A DNA stretch of 64,000 nt from Methylacidimicrobium fagopyrum (GTDB lineage: Bacteria > Verrucomicrobiota > Verrucomicrobiia > Limisphaerales > UBA11358), in the NCBI GenBank assembly GCA_026225255.1, contig JAMFSJ010000030.1, positions 1 to 64,000 on the forward strand, given 5' to 3'. The notes below the pieces were generated by a model, which saw only the letters and a list, made by a program, of their open reading frames with translations, ran no database searches and was not told the DNA's origin. A program made the position numbers and the translations under genes. This document shows, piece by piece, positions 9,305 through 18,340 of the stretch; position 1 is the stretch's first letter, and the number at the start of each line of letters is the position of its first letter.

Positions 9305-10279
9305 ATGCTTTATCCCTTAACCTTCCAACCCATTTTCAAAGACCGCGTTTGGGGCGGACGCGAACTCGAACGGCTTTACGCTAAAAAAATTCCCGCGAAC
9401 GCGCCCATCGGCGAAGCGTGGGAAATCGCGGATCGTCCGCATGATGAAAACGTTGTCACGAACGGCGCATTGGCCGGCAAAAATTTGCGCTGGTTGATGG
9501 AACATCACGCGGCGGAAATTCTCGGCGACGCCAAGCCCGCCGCGGCCGGACGTTTTCCTCTGCTCTGCAAAATTTTGGATGCGCGCGATAAACTGTCGCT
9601 GCAAGTCCATCCGCCCGCCGCCAAAGCCGCCGAACTTAAAGGCGAGCCCAAGACCGAAATGTGGTTCATCGCCGATGCGGCGCCCGATGCGAGCTTGTAT
9701 GTCGGCCTGAAGGACGGCGTCACGCGCGCGGAATTCGAGCAGAAAATTTCTGATGGCAGCGTCGCCGATTGTTTTCATCGCATTCCTGTGCGCGCGGGCG
9801 ACACGATGTTTTTGCCCAGCGGTCGCGTCCACGCCATTGGCTCCGGCCTCGTGATTTTCGAGATCCAGCAAAATTCCGACACGACTTATCGCGTATTCGA
9901 TTGGAACCGCGTCGGTCTCGACGGCCAACCGCGTGAACTGCATATCGCCCAATCGCTCGCTAGCATTGATTTTAATGATTTCGCGCCGAAATTGGTTGAA
10001 ACAAAATTCGTCATCGACGGCCAAGTGCAAAAACGCGCGTTGGTGAACGATCCTTTGTTCAACGTCGAAGCGTGGAAACTCAATTCCGGTGCGGGCGGTT
10101 TATTGAAATCGAAAAAATTGCAAATCATCGCCGCGACGAACGGGCAGATTGAAATCAAGAGCGGTGCAACTTCTGTGAATTTATCCGCCGGCCAATTTGC
10201 TTTGATTCCCGCGAGTTTGGAACGGACGGAAATCGTGGCCAAGTCAGACGCTGGCTTATTGCGCGTCGAAGCCAATTGA
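9305..10279 (+). CDS. manA: mannose-6-phosphate isomerase, class I (short form)
   Basis: 324 residues, the length of the short Bacillus-type class I enzyme. It interconverts fructose-6-phosphate and mannose-6-phosphate, feeding GDP-mannose and surface sugars. Visible marks are PIFKDRVWGGREL at the N-terminus, GEAWEIADRPHDENVV, the zinc-ligand stretch LSLQVHPP and KTEMWFIADA, then PSGRVHAIGSGLVIFEIQQNSDTTYRVFDWNR. The C-terminal third is a cupin-like domain. It begins 71 bp after the palindromic element at 9084-9233, and no partner gene is adjacent. Confidence 0.93.
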   Translation: MLYPLTFQPIFKDRVWGGRELERLYAKKIPANAPIGEAWEIADRPHDENVVTNGALAGKNLRWLMEHHAAEILGDAKPAAAGRFPLLCKILDARDKLSLQVHPPAAKAAELKGEPKTEMWFIADAAPDASLYVGLKDGVTRAEFEQKISDGSVADCFHRIPVRAGDTMFLPSGRVHAIGSGLVIFEIQQNSDTTYRVFDWNRVGLDGQPRELHIAQSLASIDFNDFAPKLVETKFVIDGQVQKRALVNDPLFNVEAWKLNSGAGGLLKSKKLQIIAATNGQIEIKSGATSVNLSAGQFALIPASLERTEIVAKSDAGLLRVEAN

Positions 10280-10384
10280 CGGAGCGCCTGCTCGGCCCTC
10301 CAAGGTCATTAAACCCTTTTGTTTTTACGCCTTTGCCTTGGTTTTTTTCGAGTGTTTTGGGGTTGGAAACTCCTGGTGTGCCTC

Positions 10385-10401
10385 TTTAGAACTATTCTAA
10401 A
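10385..10401. promoter_or_regulatory. perfect 7-3-7 palindrome, probable operator of the repressor-suf operon
   Basis: TTTAGAA-CTA-TTCTAAA is a perfect inverted repeat ending 41 bp before the chosen start of the Fur/PerR-family gene. Its core TTAGAACTATTCTAA has the layout of a PerR box (consensus TTATAATNATTATAA) or a Fur-family box. The position fits autoregulation of the repressor and control of sufBC. The assignment is inference from layout and neighbour. Confidence 0.6.
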
Positions 10402-10442
10402 TCTTGACGAAGTGCGCTTGCTGGTTAAACTTGGGATTCGCG

Positions 10443-10883
10443 ATGAATCTGGGCGCACACAACAAAAACGAACGTCACTTGACTGAAAAGTTGAGCACGA
10501 GCGGTTTTCGTTTTACCCCGCAACGCCAGTCGGTTTACGACGTCATCATGCACAAGCGCGATCATCCGACGGCCGAGGAAGTTTTCATCCGCGCCAAGAA
10601 GCAGATGCCGGAAATTTCGCACGCGACGGTTTATAATTGCCTCGATGCGCTGGTGAAAAGCGGTTTGATTCGCCAGGTGCAATTGGAACGTGGCGCGACG
10701 CGGTTCTGTCCGAACATGGAAGAACATTGCCATTATCATTGCGGCGCTTGCGGCAAGGTTTTTGATATGGCGTTGCCGAAGAATTTTACCGACATGCCGC
10801 AGCCGAAGGGTTTCAAGGCGGATCATTACGACATCGCCGTCCACGGACTTTGCGCGGACTGCGCGGGAAAACGGAAAAACTAA
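10443..10883 (+). CDS. Fur family transcriptional repressor (PerR/Fur-like)
   Basis: 146 residues from the ATG at 10443. An upstream in-frame ATG at 10404 is disfavoured because it lies 2 bp from the palindrome and adds a Cys/Trp-rich tail not seen in the family. The N-terminal winged helix includes FTPQRQSVYDVI, HPTAEEVF and SHATVYNCLDALVKSGLI. The C-terminal dimerisation domain has two CxxC pairs (C100/C103 and C137/C140) that would hold structural zinc, and a His-rich EEHCHYHC metal region. Only 6 bp separate it from sufB, so it probably represses the Fe-S assembly operon in response to iron or peroxide. Sequence alone does not settle Fur versus PerR. Confidence 0.88.
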   Translation: MNLGAHNKNERHLTEKLSTSGFRFTPQRQSVYDVIMHKRDHPTAEEVFIRAKKQMPEISHATVYNCLDALVKSGLIRQVQLERGATRFCPNMEEHCHYHCGACGKVFDMALPKNFTDMPQPKGFKADHYDIAVHGLCADCAGKRKN

Positions 10884-10889
10884 TTTCAC

Positions 10890-12338
10890 ATGAGCACAGC
10901 TACCGAGACAATCGAAGAGTTGGTCAAGACGGAATACAAATACGGCTTCGTCACCGACGTTGAAACCGAATCCACCCCGCCGGGTTTGAGCGAGGACACT
11001 ATCCGTCTGATTTCGACCAAAAAGAACGAACCGACCTGGCTCACGGAATGGCGGCTCAAAGCCTATCGTTACTGGCAAACGATGCCGGAACCGACGTGGC
11101 AATTCGTCAAATATCCGAAGATTGATTTTCAGGACATCACGTATTTTTCGCAGCCGAAGCCGCCGGCCAACGCGCCGAAAAGTTTGGATGAAGTCGATCC
11201 GAAGTTGCTCGAAACCTATGAAAAGCTCGGCATTCCCTTGCGCGAACACGCGAAGCTCGCCGGTGTGGCGGTGGACGCGATCTTTGATTCCGTCAGCGTC
11301 GGCACCACGTATCGCGCGGATTTGGCGAAGCATGGAATCATTTTCTGTTCGTTCAGCGAAGCCGTGCATGAACATCCTGAGCTCGTCAAAAAATATCTCG
11401 GCTCGGTCGTGCCTTACACGGACAATTATTATGCTGCGCTGAACTCCGCCGTGTTCACGGATGGATCGTTCTGCTACATCCCTAAAGGCGTGCGTTGCCC
11501 GATGGAACTCTCGACCTACTTCCGCATCAACGCCGCGAAGTCCGGTCAATTTGAACGCACGCTGATCGTCGCTGAAGAAGGCGCGAGCGTGAGTTATCTC
11601 GAAGGTTGCACGGCGCCGATGCGCGATGAAAATCAGTTGCATGCCGCGGTCGTCGAACTGGTGACGATGGATAGCGCGCAAATCAAATACAGCACGGTGC
11701 AAAATTGGTATCCGGGCGACGAAAACGGCGTGGGCGGCATTTACAATTTCGTGACGAAACGCGGTTTGTGCAAAGGCAAAAACTCGCGCATTACCTGGAC
11801 GCAAGTCGAAACCGGTTCAGCGATCACCTGGAAATATCCGAGCTGCATTTTGCTCGGCGAAGGTTCCAAGGGCGAATTTTATTCGGTTGCCGTCGTGAAC
11901 AATATGCAGCAGGCCGACACGGGCACGAAGATGATTCATATCGGCAAGAACACGAGCAGCACGATTATCTCCAAAGGTATTTCGGCGGGTCGCGGCCAGA
12001 ACAGTTATCGCGGTCTGGTGGAAATCCGCAAGAGCGCGGAAAACGCGCGTAATTTTTCGCAGTGCGATTCCATGTTGATCGGCGCGAAGTGCGGCGCGCA
12101 CACGTTTCCTTACATCGAAGTCAAAAACACGACGGCGAGCGTGGAGCATGAAGCGTCGACGTCGAAGATCGGTGAAGATCAAATTTTTTACTGCAACGCG
12201 CGCGGCATTGCCACGCAGGACGCGGTGAACATGATCGTGAACGGTTTCTGCAAAGAAGTGTTCAAGGAACTGCCGATGGAATTCGCCGTGGAAGCGCAGA
12301 AACTGTTGGGCGTGAGCCTCGAAGGCAGCGTGGGCTGA
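10890..12338 (+). CDS. sufB: Fe-S cluster assembly scaffold SufB
   Basis: 482 residues, the normal SufB size. It is the core scaffold of the SUF system and builds Fe-S clusters together with the SufC ATPase. Typical SufB stretches are [96 protein letters not shown] and [22 protein letters not shown]. The beta-helix core covers roughly residues 170-440. It is preceded by the Fur-family gene and followed, after a 109-bp hairpin-bearing gap, by sufC. No SufD-like paralogue, SufS or SufU follows in this window. Confidence 0.97.
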   Translation: MSTATETIEELVKTEYKYGFVTDVETESTPPGLSEDTIRLISTKKNEPTWLTEWRLKAYRYWQTMPEPTWQFVKYPKIDFQDITYFSQPKPPANAPKSLDEVDPKLLETYEKLGIPLREHAKLAGVAVDAIFDSVSVGTTYRADLAKHGIIFCSFSEAVHEHPELVKKYLGSVVPYTDNYYAALNSAVFTDGSFCYIPKGVRCPMELSTYFRINAAKSGQFERTLIVAEEGASVSYLEGCTAPMRDENQLHAAVVELVTMDSAQIKYSTVQNWYPGDENGVGGIYNFVTKRGLCKGKNSRITWTQVETGSAITWKYPSCILLGEGSKGEFYSVAVVNNMQQADTGTKMIHIGKNTSSTIISKGISAGRGQNSYRGLVEIRKSAENARNFSQCDSMLIGAKCGAHTFPYIEVKNTTASVEHEASTSKIGEDQIFYCNARGIATQDAVNMIVNGFCKEVFKELPMEFAVEAQKLLGVSLEGSVG

Positions 12339-12343
12339 TCAAA

Positions 12344-12431
12344 AGCCATAGATGAACACAGATTGACACAGATAAAAAAACTTCGTTTTTTGCGGGCACC
12401 ATCTGTGTTTCATCTGTGAAAGTCTGTGGCT
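12344..12431. repeat. inverted repeat, hairpin family A copy 1 (sufB-sufC gap)
   Basis: Arms 12344-12373 and 12401-12431 pair imperfectly over about 30 bp. Both carry the words CACAGAT/ATCTGTG and end in AGCC/GGCT. The right arm is followed by TAAAAAAATTTAGAAAA and then the sufC ATG. A much more regular copy of the same sequence lies at 51451-51549, also directly before a start codon. Confidence 0.75.
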
Positions 12432-12447
12432 AAAAAAATTTAGAAAA

Positions 12448-13209
12448 ATGAGCAAGCAAACTATTCTGGAAATCAAGAACCTCCACGCGGGTGTGGAGAA
12501 CAAACAAATCCTCAAAGGTTTCAACCTGACGATCAACGCGGGCGAAGTCCACGCGTTGATGGGCTTGAACGGCAGCGGCAAAAGCACGCTCGCTGCGATC
12601 CTCGCGGGCCGCGAAGGTTACGATATAACCGAAGGTTCCGTGACGTATCTCGGCAAAGATTTGTTGGAACTCGATCCCGAAGAACGCGCCCGTGAAGGCG
12701 TATTTCTCGCGTTCCAATATCCCGTTGAAATCCCCGGCGTGAACAGCACGTATTTTCTGAAAGCGGCGTTGAACGAAGTCCGCAAGCACCAAGGCTTGCC
12801 GGAACTCGACGCGATTGATTTTCTCGCGCTCGTAAAGGAAAAAATGAAATTGCTCGAACTGAACGAAGATTTGCTGAAGCGTTCGGTCAACTCCGGTTTC
12901 TCCGGCGGTGAAAAGAAACGCGCAGAAATTTTCCAGATGGCCGTGCTCGAGCCGAAGCTGGCGGTCCTCGACGAAACGGATTCCGGCTTGGATATTGACG
13001 CGTTGAAAAGCGTTTCCAGCGGCGTGAACAAATTGCGTCGCCCCGACAGCGCGCAACTCGTGATCACGCATTATCAACGCTTGTTGAATCACATCGTGCC
13101 GGATTTTGTGCACGTCATGGCGGATGGCCGCATCATTAAGTCGGGCGACAAATCACTCGCGCTCGAACTCGAAGCCAAGGGTTACGATTGGCTTATCAAA
13201 CACACTTGA
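12448..13209 (+). CDS. sufC: Fe-S cluster assembly ATPase SufC
   Basis: 253 residues. It is the ABC-type ATPase that drives conformational change in the SufB scaffold. Walker A is GLNGSGKSTL at about residues 39-48, the signature is NSGFSGGEKKRAEI near 150, Walker B is LAVLDETDSGLDIDAL, and the H-loop is LVITHYQRLL. The C-terminal part (PDFVHVMADGRIIKSGDKSLALELE) is characteristic of SufC. It follows sufB across the family A hairpin and is 13 bp from the next gene. With no sufD in the window, a SufB2-C2 type complex, as in minimal SUF systems, is possible. Confidence 0.97.
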   Translation: MSKQTILEIKNLHAGVENKQILKGFNLTINAGEVHALMGLNGSGKSTLAAILAGREGYDITEGSVTYLGKDLLELDPEERAREGVFLAFQYPVEIPGVNSTYFLKAALNEVRKHQGLPELDAIDFLALVKEKMKLLELNEDLLKRSVNSGFSGGEKKRAEIFQMAVLEPKLAVLDETDSGLDIDALKSVSSGVNKLRRPDSAQLVITHYQRLLNHIVPDFVHVMADGRIIKSGDKSLALELEAKGYDWLIKHT

Positions 13210-13222
13210 TTAAACTAGCGGC

Positions 13223-13717
13223 ATGAATTTGACGGAAGAACAACGGCAGCGCGTCGCGGCATGGATTGCCGAGGGCGCGAAAATTGCAGACATCCAAAAC
13301 CGGCTCGCCGCAGAATTCAAAGTCAAACTGACTTACATGGAAGCGCGCTTTTTGGTGGATGATCTCAAGCTGACGCCGAAAGATCCGGAACCGCCGAAGG
13401 TCGTTGAGCCGATTGCAAAAGCTGCTCCCGCCACGCCGCCGTTGACTACCACACCGGTGCCAGCCGGTGAAGCGAATGAAATTCCCGCGCCCGTTGCTGG
13501 CGGCGGCGTTTCGGTGAGCGTGGATAAAATTGCGCGTCCCGGCACGGTCGTCAGTGGCAACGCTACGTTCAGTGATGGACAAATAGCGGATTGGTATTTG
13601 GATCAAACGGGTCGCCTCGGCGTCGTGCCGAAACAGCAGGGCTACAAACCATCGGCGGCCGACGTGCAGGATTTTCAACTCGCGTTGCAACAAGAAGTCG
13701 CGAAGTTGGGCTACTGA
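13223..13717 (+). CDS. hypothetical protein, two small conserved-looking ends joined by a Pro-rich linker
   Basis: 164 residues, family not recognised. Residues 1-50 look helical and HTH-like (LTEEQRQRVAAWIAEGAKIADIQ... EARFLVDDLKL). Residues 51-100 are a Pro/Ala/Thr-rich linker. Residues 101-164 read as a compact alpha/beta unit (VSVSVDKIARPGTVVSG, then FSDGQIADWYLDQTGRLGVV and a C-terminal helix). There is no signal peptide or membrane segment. It starts 13 bp after sufC, so it is probably co-transcribed and may act with the SUF machinery; this is inference from context only. Confidence 0.7.
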   Translation: MNLTEEQRQRVAAWIAEGAKIADIQNRLAAEFKVKLTYMEARFLVDDLKLTPKDPEPPKVVEPIAKAAPATPPLTTTPVPAGEANEIPAPVAGGGVSVSVDKIARPGTVVSGNATFSDGQIADWYLDQTGRLGVVPKQQGYKPSAADVQDFQLALQQEVAKLGY

Positions 13718-13734
13718 TTTCCATCGTTCTTCTC

Positions 13735-13795
13735 CTCATCCTCATCGTCATCCTCATCCTCGGTTTTTGTTTTTAAGGATGACGATGAGGATGAG
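13735..13795. repeat. perfect 20-bp inverted repeat in the gap before lpxK
   Basis: Arms 13735-13754 and 13776-13795 are exact reverse complements over 20 bp, with a 21-nt T-rich loop. The arms are built from CTCATC/GTCATC words that extend imperfectly on both sides. It could act as a terminator for the suf operon (the loop holds T5 and T5 runs), but its repeat-like composition suggests a mobile or amplified sequence. Confidence 0.65.
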
Positions 13796-13862
13796 AGCGA
13801 GGAGGATTAAAACATCCTTCGCCTTGCCGCCACCACGCTCGCTTGGCACATTATAACCACTG

Positions 13863-15035
13863 ATGCGCGAATATTTCCGTGATTGGATCGAAAATTTCGA
13901 GACGTTCATCCTCCAAGTCATTTTTGAGGAACGCCACGATTGGCGCGCCAATCTCACGCGCGGATTTCTGTTCGTCGGCTCAAAAATTTTCCAACTCGCG
14001 GTCATCATCCGCCGCTGGCTCTACAACGTCCGAATTTTCCGTGATAAAACGCTGGGCGTCCAAGTCATTGCGATTGGAAATTTAACCGTCGGTGGCACGG
14101 GCAAAACGCCGGTTGTCGAAAAATTTGCGCGCGAACTCCGCGATGCCGGACGTAACGTCGCCATTCTTTCGCGCGGTTATCGTTCCAAACCCGTGCCGTT
14201 GCATACGAAGTTGCTCAATAAAATTTTGCTGCGCGATGATCAGACGCCACCGCGCGTAGTGTCCGATGGCAAATCGCTTCTGCTCGATTCCAACATGGCG
14301 GGCGACGAACCTTACATGCTTGCGTCGAACTTGAAGGATGTCGTCGTGCTCGTGGACAAGGACCGCGTGAAGAGCGGACGTTACGCGATTGAAAAATTCG
14401 ATTGCGACACGCTGCTGCTCGACGATGGTTTTCAATACTGGGCTTTGCGCGGTCGTCGTCACGACGTTTGCCTGATCGACCGCCAACAACCGTTCGGCAA
14501 CGAACATTTGTTGCCGCGCGGAACCTTGCGCGAACCGCCGTCGCACCTCGCGCGCGCACAGACGATTTTTATCACCAAGAGCGACGGCAAAACGGAAGAG
14601 TTGCGGGCGCGGATCGCGAAATTAAATTCCACCGCCGCCATCATCGAATGCGTGCATCAACCGCTGTATTTCGAGGACGTTTTCAGCGGCGAACGCAAAG
14701 GGTTAGAGTTTCTTAAAGGCAAAAAAGTCGCGTCGCTGAGCGGCATCGCGCAGCCGGAAAGTTTTGAGCAAAGCCTCGTGAAGCTCGGTAGTGAACTCGT
14801 TTATGCGAAGCGGTTCGCCGATCATCATCGCTTTACGCAGCAGGAAATTCTGAACGCGATCAACCGCAGCAAAAAGCGTCAGGCGGAAATCATTTTGACC
14901 ACGCAAAAAGACGCCGTGCGTTTTCCTAAAATTGATCGCCGTGATCTGCCGATTTATTTTATGCGCGTAGAGATCAAGATCGTCGCCGGCGCGAATGATT
15001 TTCAAGATTGCGTGCGCAAAATTTGTTTTCGGTAA
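13863..15035 (+). CDS. lpxK: tetraacyldisaccharide 4'-kinase
   Basis: 390 residues. It phosphorylates the 4' position of the lipid A disaccharide at the inner membrane. An N-terminal membrane-associated segment (about residues 35-60) is followed by the diagnostic [21 protein letters not shown] with its P-loop, then [59 protein letters not shown] and [11 protein letters not shown]. The stop overlaps the next start as TAATG (15033-15037), so the two are translationally coupled. It heads a lipid A/core operon. Compared with E. coli LpxK (about 328 residues) it has a longer N-terminus and a longer middle loop. Confidence 0.95.
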   Translation: MREYFRDWIENFETFILQVIFEERHDWRANLTRGFLFVGSKIFQLAVIIRRWLYNVRIFRDKTLGVQVIAIGNLTVGGTGKTPVVEKFARELRDAGRNVAILSRGYRSKPVPLHTKLLNKILLRDDQTPPRVVSDGKSLLLDSNMAGDEPYMLASNLKDVVVLVDKDRVKSGRYAIEKFDCDTLLLDDGFQYWALRGRRHDVCLIDRQQPFGNEHLLPRGTLREPPSHLARAQTIFITKSDGKTEELRARIAKLNSTAAIIECVHQPLYFEDVFSGERKGLEFLKGKKVASLSGIAQPESFEQSLVKLGSELVYAKRFADHHRFTQQEILNAINRSKKRQAEIILTTQKDAVRFPKIDRRDLPIYFMRVEIKIVAGANDFQDCVRKICFR

Positions 15036-15904
15036 TGAATACGATTCTCTATTGGTTTGGCCGCGCGTTCGTCGCGATCATTCAAATGTTGCCGTTGAAG
15101 GTCGTCGCCCGCATTGGTCGCGCGGGCGGCGGCTTGGCCTTTTATCTCAATGCCCGCTATCGCCGGGTGGCGGTGGACAATTTGACGCTCTGTTTCGGTA
15201 AAGAAAAATCCCCTGTGGAAATCAAAGCCATCGCGCACGAAAATTTCCGGCGCCTGGGTGAAAATTATTTGTCTTCCGTCAAGACGGCCGCCATGTCGGC
15301 GCAACAGTTGGCGCCGCATCTTGAATTTGTCGGCGCGGAAAAAATTTTACCGCACGGAATGAACCCTGGCCCGCAGAGCCGCGTGATCGCCGTTGGCCAT
15401 TTTGGAAACTTCGACCTTTATACGCGGTTCGGGCAATACGTGCCCGTCTTCCAATGCGCCGTGACGTATCGCGGGTTGAATCAGCCCGCCCTCAACCGGC
15501 TCATGGTCGAATTGCGGAACCATTCCGGCTGCCTTTTTTTCGAACGCCGCACGGACGGCGCCGCGCTCAAGGCGGCGATGACCAGCACGGGCTTGCTCCT
15601 CGGATTGCTCGCCGATCAAAGCGCCAAAGGCGTGCGCATCCCGTTTCTCGGCCACGATTGCAACACGTCTACCGCGACCGCCGTTTTTGCGCTGCGTTAT
15701 AATTGTCCGTTACACACGGCGATTTGCTATCGCATCAGTCTGGCGCAATGGCGCATTGAATGTGGTGATGAGATTCCCACGCGTGAAAATGGCGTGGCGC
15801 GTTCCACCGAAGCCATTATGCGCGACGTGAATTCGGCTTTGGAAAAAGCGGTGTTGCGCGATCCCGCCAGTTGGTTTTGGGTGCATCGCCGCTGGAAACA
15901 ATAA
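15035..15904 (+). CDS. lysophospholipid/lipid A acyltransferase (LpxL/HtrB family)
   Basis: 289 residues from the ATG at 15035, which overlaps the lpxK stop by one base; an upstream in-frame ATG at 15008 lies inside lpxK and is less likely. An N-terminal membrane anchor (WFGRAFVAIIQMLPLKVVARIG) precedes the catalytic HX4D motif in AVGHFGNFDLYTRF, then FFERRTDGAALKAAM, LLADQSAKGVRIPFLG and ASWFWVHRRWK. Enzymes of this family add the secondary acyl chains to lipid A. The position between lpxK and a heptosyltransferase supports that role. LpxL and LpxM cannot be told apart here. Confidence 0.92.
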   Translation: MNTILYWFGRAFVAIIQMLPLKVVARIGRAGGGLAFYLNARYRRVAVDNLTLCFGKEKSPVEIKAIAHENFRRLGENYLSSVKTAAMSAQQLAPHLEFVGAEKILPHGMNPGPQSRVIAVGHFGNFDLYTRFGQYVPVFQCAVTYRGLNQPALNRLMVELRNHSGCLFFERRTDGAALKAAMTSTGLLLGLLADQSAKGVRIPFLGHDCNTSTATAVFALRYNCPLHTAICYRISLAQWRIECGDEIPTRENGVARSTEAIMRDVNSALEKAVLRDPASWFWVHRRWKQ

Positions 15905-15905
15905 T

Positions 15906-17030
15906 ATGAGCGTTGTCTTTCAGCCATGGCCGCGCCGCATTTTGATCCGCAGCACCAACTGGCTGGGCGACGCCGTGATGACCACGCCCGCGTTGTTGCG
16001 TCTGCGCGAAAAATTTCCCGCCGCGCATATCGCGCTGCTTACGCCGAAAAAATTAGCTGACTTGTGGCAACCGCATCCGGCCATTGATGAAGTCATTTCG
16101 TTCGCGGCGAAAGAAAATATTTTCGCCGTCGCCAAAAAATTACGCGCGGGAAAATTCGACCTCGCGCTCGTGCTGCCCAATTCGCCGCGCACGGGACTCG
16201 AAGTTTTTTTGGCCGGCATTCCACAACGCATTGGTTACAGGCGCCCGTGGCGGAATATTTTTCTGACGCGAACGATTCCCGCACGCGCCGAGGCGGTGAA
16301 AATGCACAAGCGTTCGGCCGCGGAAATTCAATCAATTATTGCTCAGAAACCGGAAGTCAGAAGTCAGAAGTCAGAAATTCCAAAAACCGCGCACCAAATC
16401 TTCGAGTATCTCAATCTGGTGGCTGCGCTGGGCGCAAATCCTGAGCCGTTGCCGCCACAGTTATTTGTCACCGCCGCAGAAATGGAAGCGGCCCGAGAGA
16501 AGTTTGGTTTGAATGCAATTTCCACACCGATTTTTGGATTAAATCCCGGCGCGGAATACGGTCCGGCGAAACGTTGGCCGGTGGAAAAATTCATCGCCGC
16601 CGCTAACGAGATTCAGAAGCACACAAACTGTGCGTGGATTTTATTCGGTGGCAAAAGTGACGTGGCGACCACAACGCAAATCGCTTCGTCATTCATCATT
16701 CCCCATTCGCCAGTTTTTAATCTGGCCGGCAAAACCACTCTCCGCGAATTGATGGCGCTACTAAAACTGTGCCGCGGATTGCTCACCAACGATACCGGCC
16801 CCGCGCACGTTGCGGCTGCGATGGGAACACCCGTCGTGATTCCGTTCGGCAGCACCTCGCCAGAATTGACCGCGCCCGGTTTGCCCGGCGATCCGCGTAA
16901 TCATTTGCTTAAATCAGACGCGCCCTGTTCGCCGTGCTTCCTGCGCGAATGCCCGATTGATTTTCGCTGCATGAACGACCTCAACGTCGAACGTGCAGTG
17001 GCGGCTGTTTTAGCAACGCTGAAGCAATGA
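15906..17030 (+). CDS. waaF: lipopolysaccharide heptosyltransferase (family GT9, WaaF-like)
   Basis: 374 residues. It transfers L-glycero-D-manno-heptose to the LPS inner core. Family marks are ILIRSTNWLGDAVMTTPALLRLREKFP at the N-terminus, IALLTPKKLADLW, FGLNPGAEYGPAKRWPVEKF, WILFGGKSD and LTNDTGPAHVAAAMGTPVVIPFGSTSPELT with the CSPCFLREC cysteines near the end. It starts 1 bp after the acyltransferase stop, so all three envelope genes are one operon. Three tandem 7-bp units (GAAGTCA, 16353-16373) sit in frame in a weakly conserved stretch around residue 155. WaaF (heptosyltransferase II) fits better than WaaC. Confidence 0.92.
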   Translation: MSVVFQPWPRRILIRSTNWLGDAVMTTPALLRLREKFPAAHIALLTPKKLADLWQPHPAIDEVISFAAKENIFAVAKKLRAGKFDLALVLPNSPRTGLEVFLAGIPQRIGYRRPWRNIFLTRTIPARAEAVKMHKRSAAEIQSIIAQKPEVRSQKSEIPKTAHQIFEYLNLVAALGANPEPLPPQLFVTAAEMEAAREKFGLNAISTPIFGLNPGAEYGPAKRWPVEKFIAAANEIQKHTNCAWILFGGKSDVATTTQIASSFIIPHSPVFNLAGKTTLRELMALLKLCRGLLTNDTGPAHVAAAMGTPVVIPFGSTSPELTAPGLPGDPRNHLLKSDAPCSPCFLRECPIDFRCMNDLNVERAVAAVLATLKQ

Positions 17031-17033
17031 CTT

Positions 17034-17055
17034 GGAGCGCCGAGCATGGCTCGGC
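17034..17055. repeat. REP-like palindrome, half copy
   Basis: GGAGC followed by GCCGAGC-ATG-GCTCGGC, a perfect 7-3-7 hairpin immediately after the heptosyltransferase stop. It matches the left half of the element at 46886-46954 except for one or two loop bases. The right outer arm (GGCGCTCC) is absent here. It may also help terminate the LPS operon. Confidence 0.6.
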
Positions 17056-17146
17056 TCGGGGCAAACGAGGAACGCTCAAAACGCAAAATTGGAGTTTGAA
17101 GTTGGGAACTTTTATGGAGCTTGGACGCTTGGTTCTTGGATGTTTT

Positions 17147-18340
17147 TCACCGCTGCTGGCGACTATTGATTTGAATCCACACCAACGCCACCAAGCCGCA
17201 CGATAATAATCCCGCCACGCCGAGCGCACCGCTGTTCGCCGAGCGCACCGCGAATTGCAGCGACAGCGCGCCGACTGCCGGACCGAGGCAATTACCCAGG
17301 CCAATAACAGCTTCGTGGATGCCGCCGTGTTCGCTTTTTACTTCGCTTACGTCCATCGAGTAATACAGCGATGAATAATAAATCAGTCCAATCGCGCCGC
17401 CAAAAAATAATTGCGCCAACAAGATCGAAGCCAGCGCGGGCACGATCAAAATGGCCACGAAGGAAATCACGAGTAAAACGAACGACGCGAGCAGCCAGCG
17501 AAAACGATAGTGCCAGCCGTTCCAACGCCACAACACGACGAACGACGCGAGGCGCGCAAAACACCAAAGCGAGCAGACAACGCCCGCCACGCTTGTCGAC
17601 AGGTGAAATTTTGCCGCCACGCCGGGCAACACGGCGATCAAGGTATTGATGGCGATGTAGGCGAACGGATTTGCCAGCCACGCCATGCGCAGGAAGGCTT
17701 TGGCTTTGGCCGGCGAAGGACGATGATGATCCGGCGGCAACGCGGGCGCTGGAGGATTATTTAAGGCCGCACGCTTTATTTCATGCGCATGATGTTGTAG
17801 CCAAAATGCTAGCGCGAATTGCCCGGCCATCACCACCGCTGGAATGTAAAAGATCGCTTTGAAACCAAAGTCATCAATGAGTTTGCCGCCAATAAAAAAA
17901 GCCCCGGCATACGTTGCCGCCCAAATAATATTGTAGATGCCGAGCACGCGCGGGATGTTGGCCGCCGATTCGCCTTCGCTGACGAGCGCTTCCAGCGTTG
18001 GCCAGGTCAGACACATGCCGATATTTACGATGCACGCGGCAATGATCTGACCGGTCGCGGAAGATAATTGCGCACCGACCAGCCACGCCACAATCATGAT
18101 GCCAAAACCCAGCTTAAGCGTGTTGAAATAGCCCAAGCGATGGGCGAGGCGTCCGCCTTGCCACGCGGCAAAGGCATAGATCAAACCGATCAAGGCGGCG
18201 AGCGCGAGATTTTGTTGGTCGCTGAAACCAAACTTCGCGTGCATCAAAAAGTAGAGATAATTGAAGTAAAGAATCGTGCTGAACGAGTTCAATCCCTCAA
18301 TGACAAAGCAGGCGAGTTTAAATTTTTGCGGCGACGTCAT
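17147..18340 (-). CDS. MFS transporter
   Basis: 397 residues with about 12 hydrophobic helices. The first half contains LIGLIYAFAAWQGGRLAHRLGYFNTLKLG, an A-like loop between helices 2 and 3, and IVAWLVGAQLSSATGQIIAACIVNIGMCLTWPTLEALVSEGE. A basic cytoplasmic loop (HEIKRAALNN... HHRPSPAKAK) separates the halves. The substrate is not indicated. It overlaps the NUDIX gene upstream by 4 bp (ATGA, 18337-18340), so the two are co-translated. Confidence 0.85.
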   Translation of the reverse strand: MTSPQKFKLACFVIEGLNSFSTILYFNYLYFLMHAKFGFSDQQNLALAALIGLIYAFAAWQGGRLAHRLGYFNTLKLGFGIMIVAWLVGAQLSSATGQIIAACIVNIGMCLTWPTLEALVSEGESAANIPRVLGIYNIIWAATYAGAFFIGGKLIDDFGFKAIFYIPAVVMAGQFALAFWLQHHAHEIKRAALNNPPAPALPPDHHRPSPAKAKAFLRMAWLANPFAYIAINTLIAVLPGVAAKFHLSTSVAGVVCSLWCFARLASFVVLWRWNGWHYRFRWLLASFVLLVISFVAILIVPALASILLAQLFFGGAIGLIYYSSLYYSMDVSEVKSEHGGIHEAVIGLGNCLGPAVGALSLQFAVRSANSGALGVAGLLSCGLVALVWIQINSRQQR

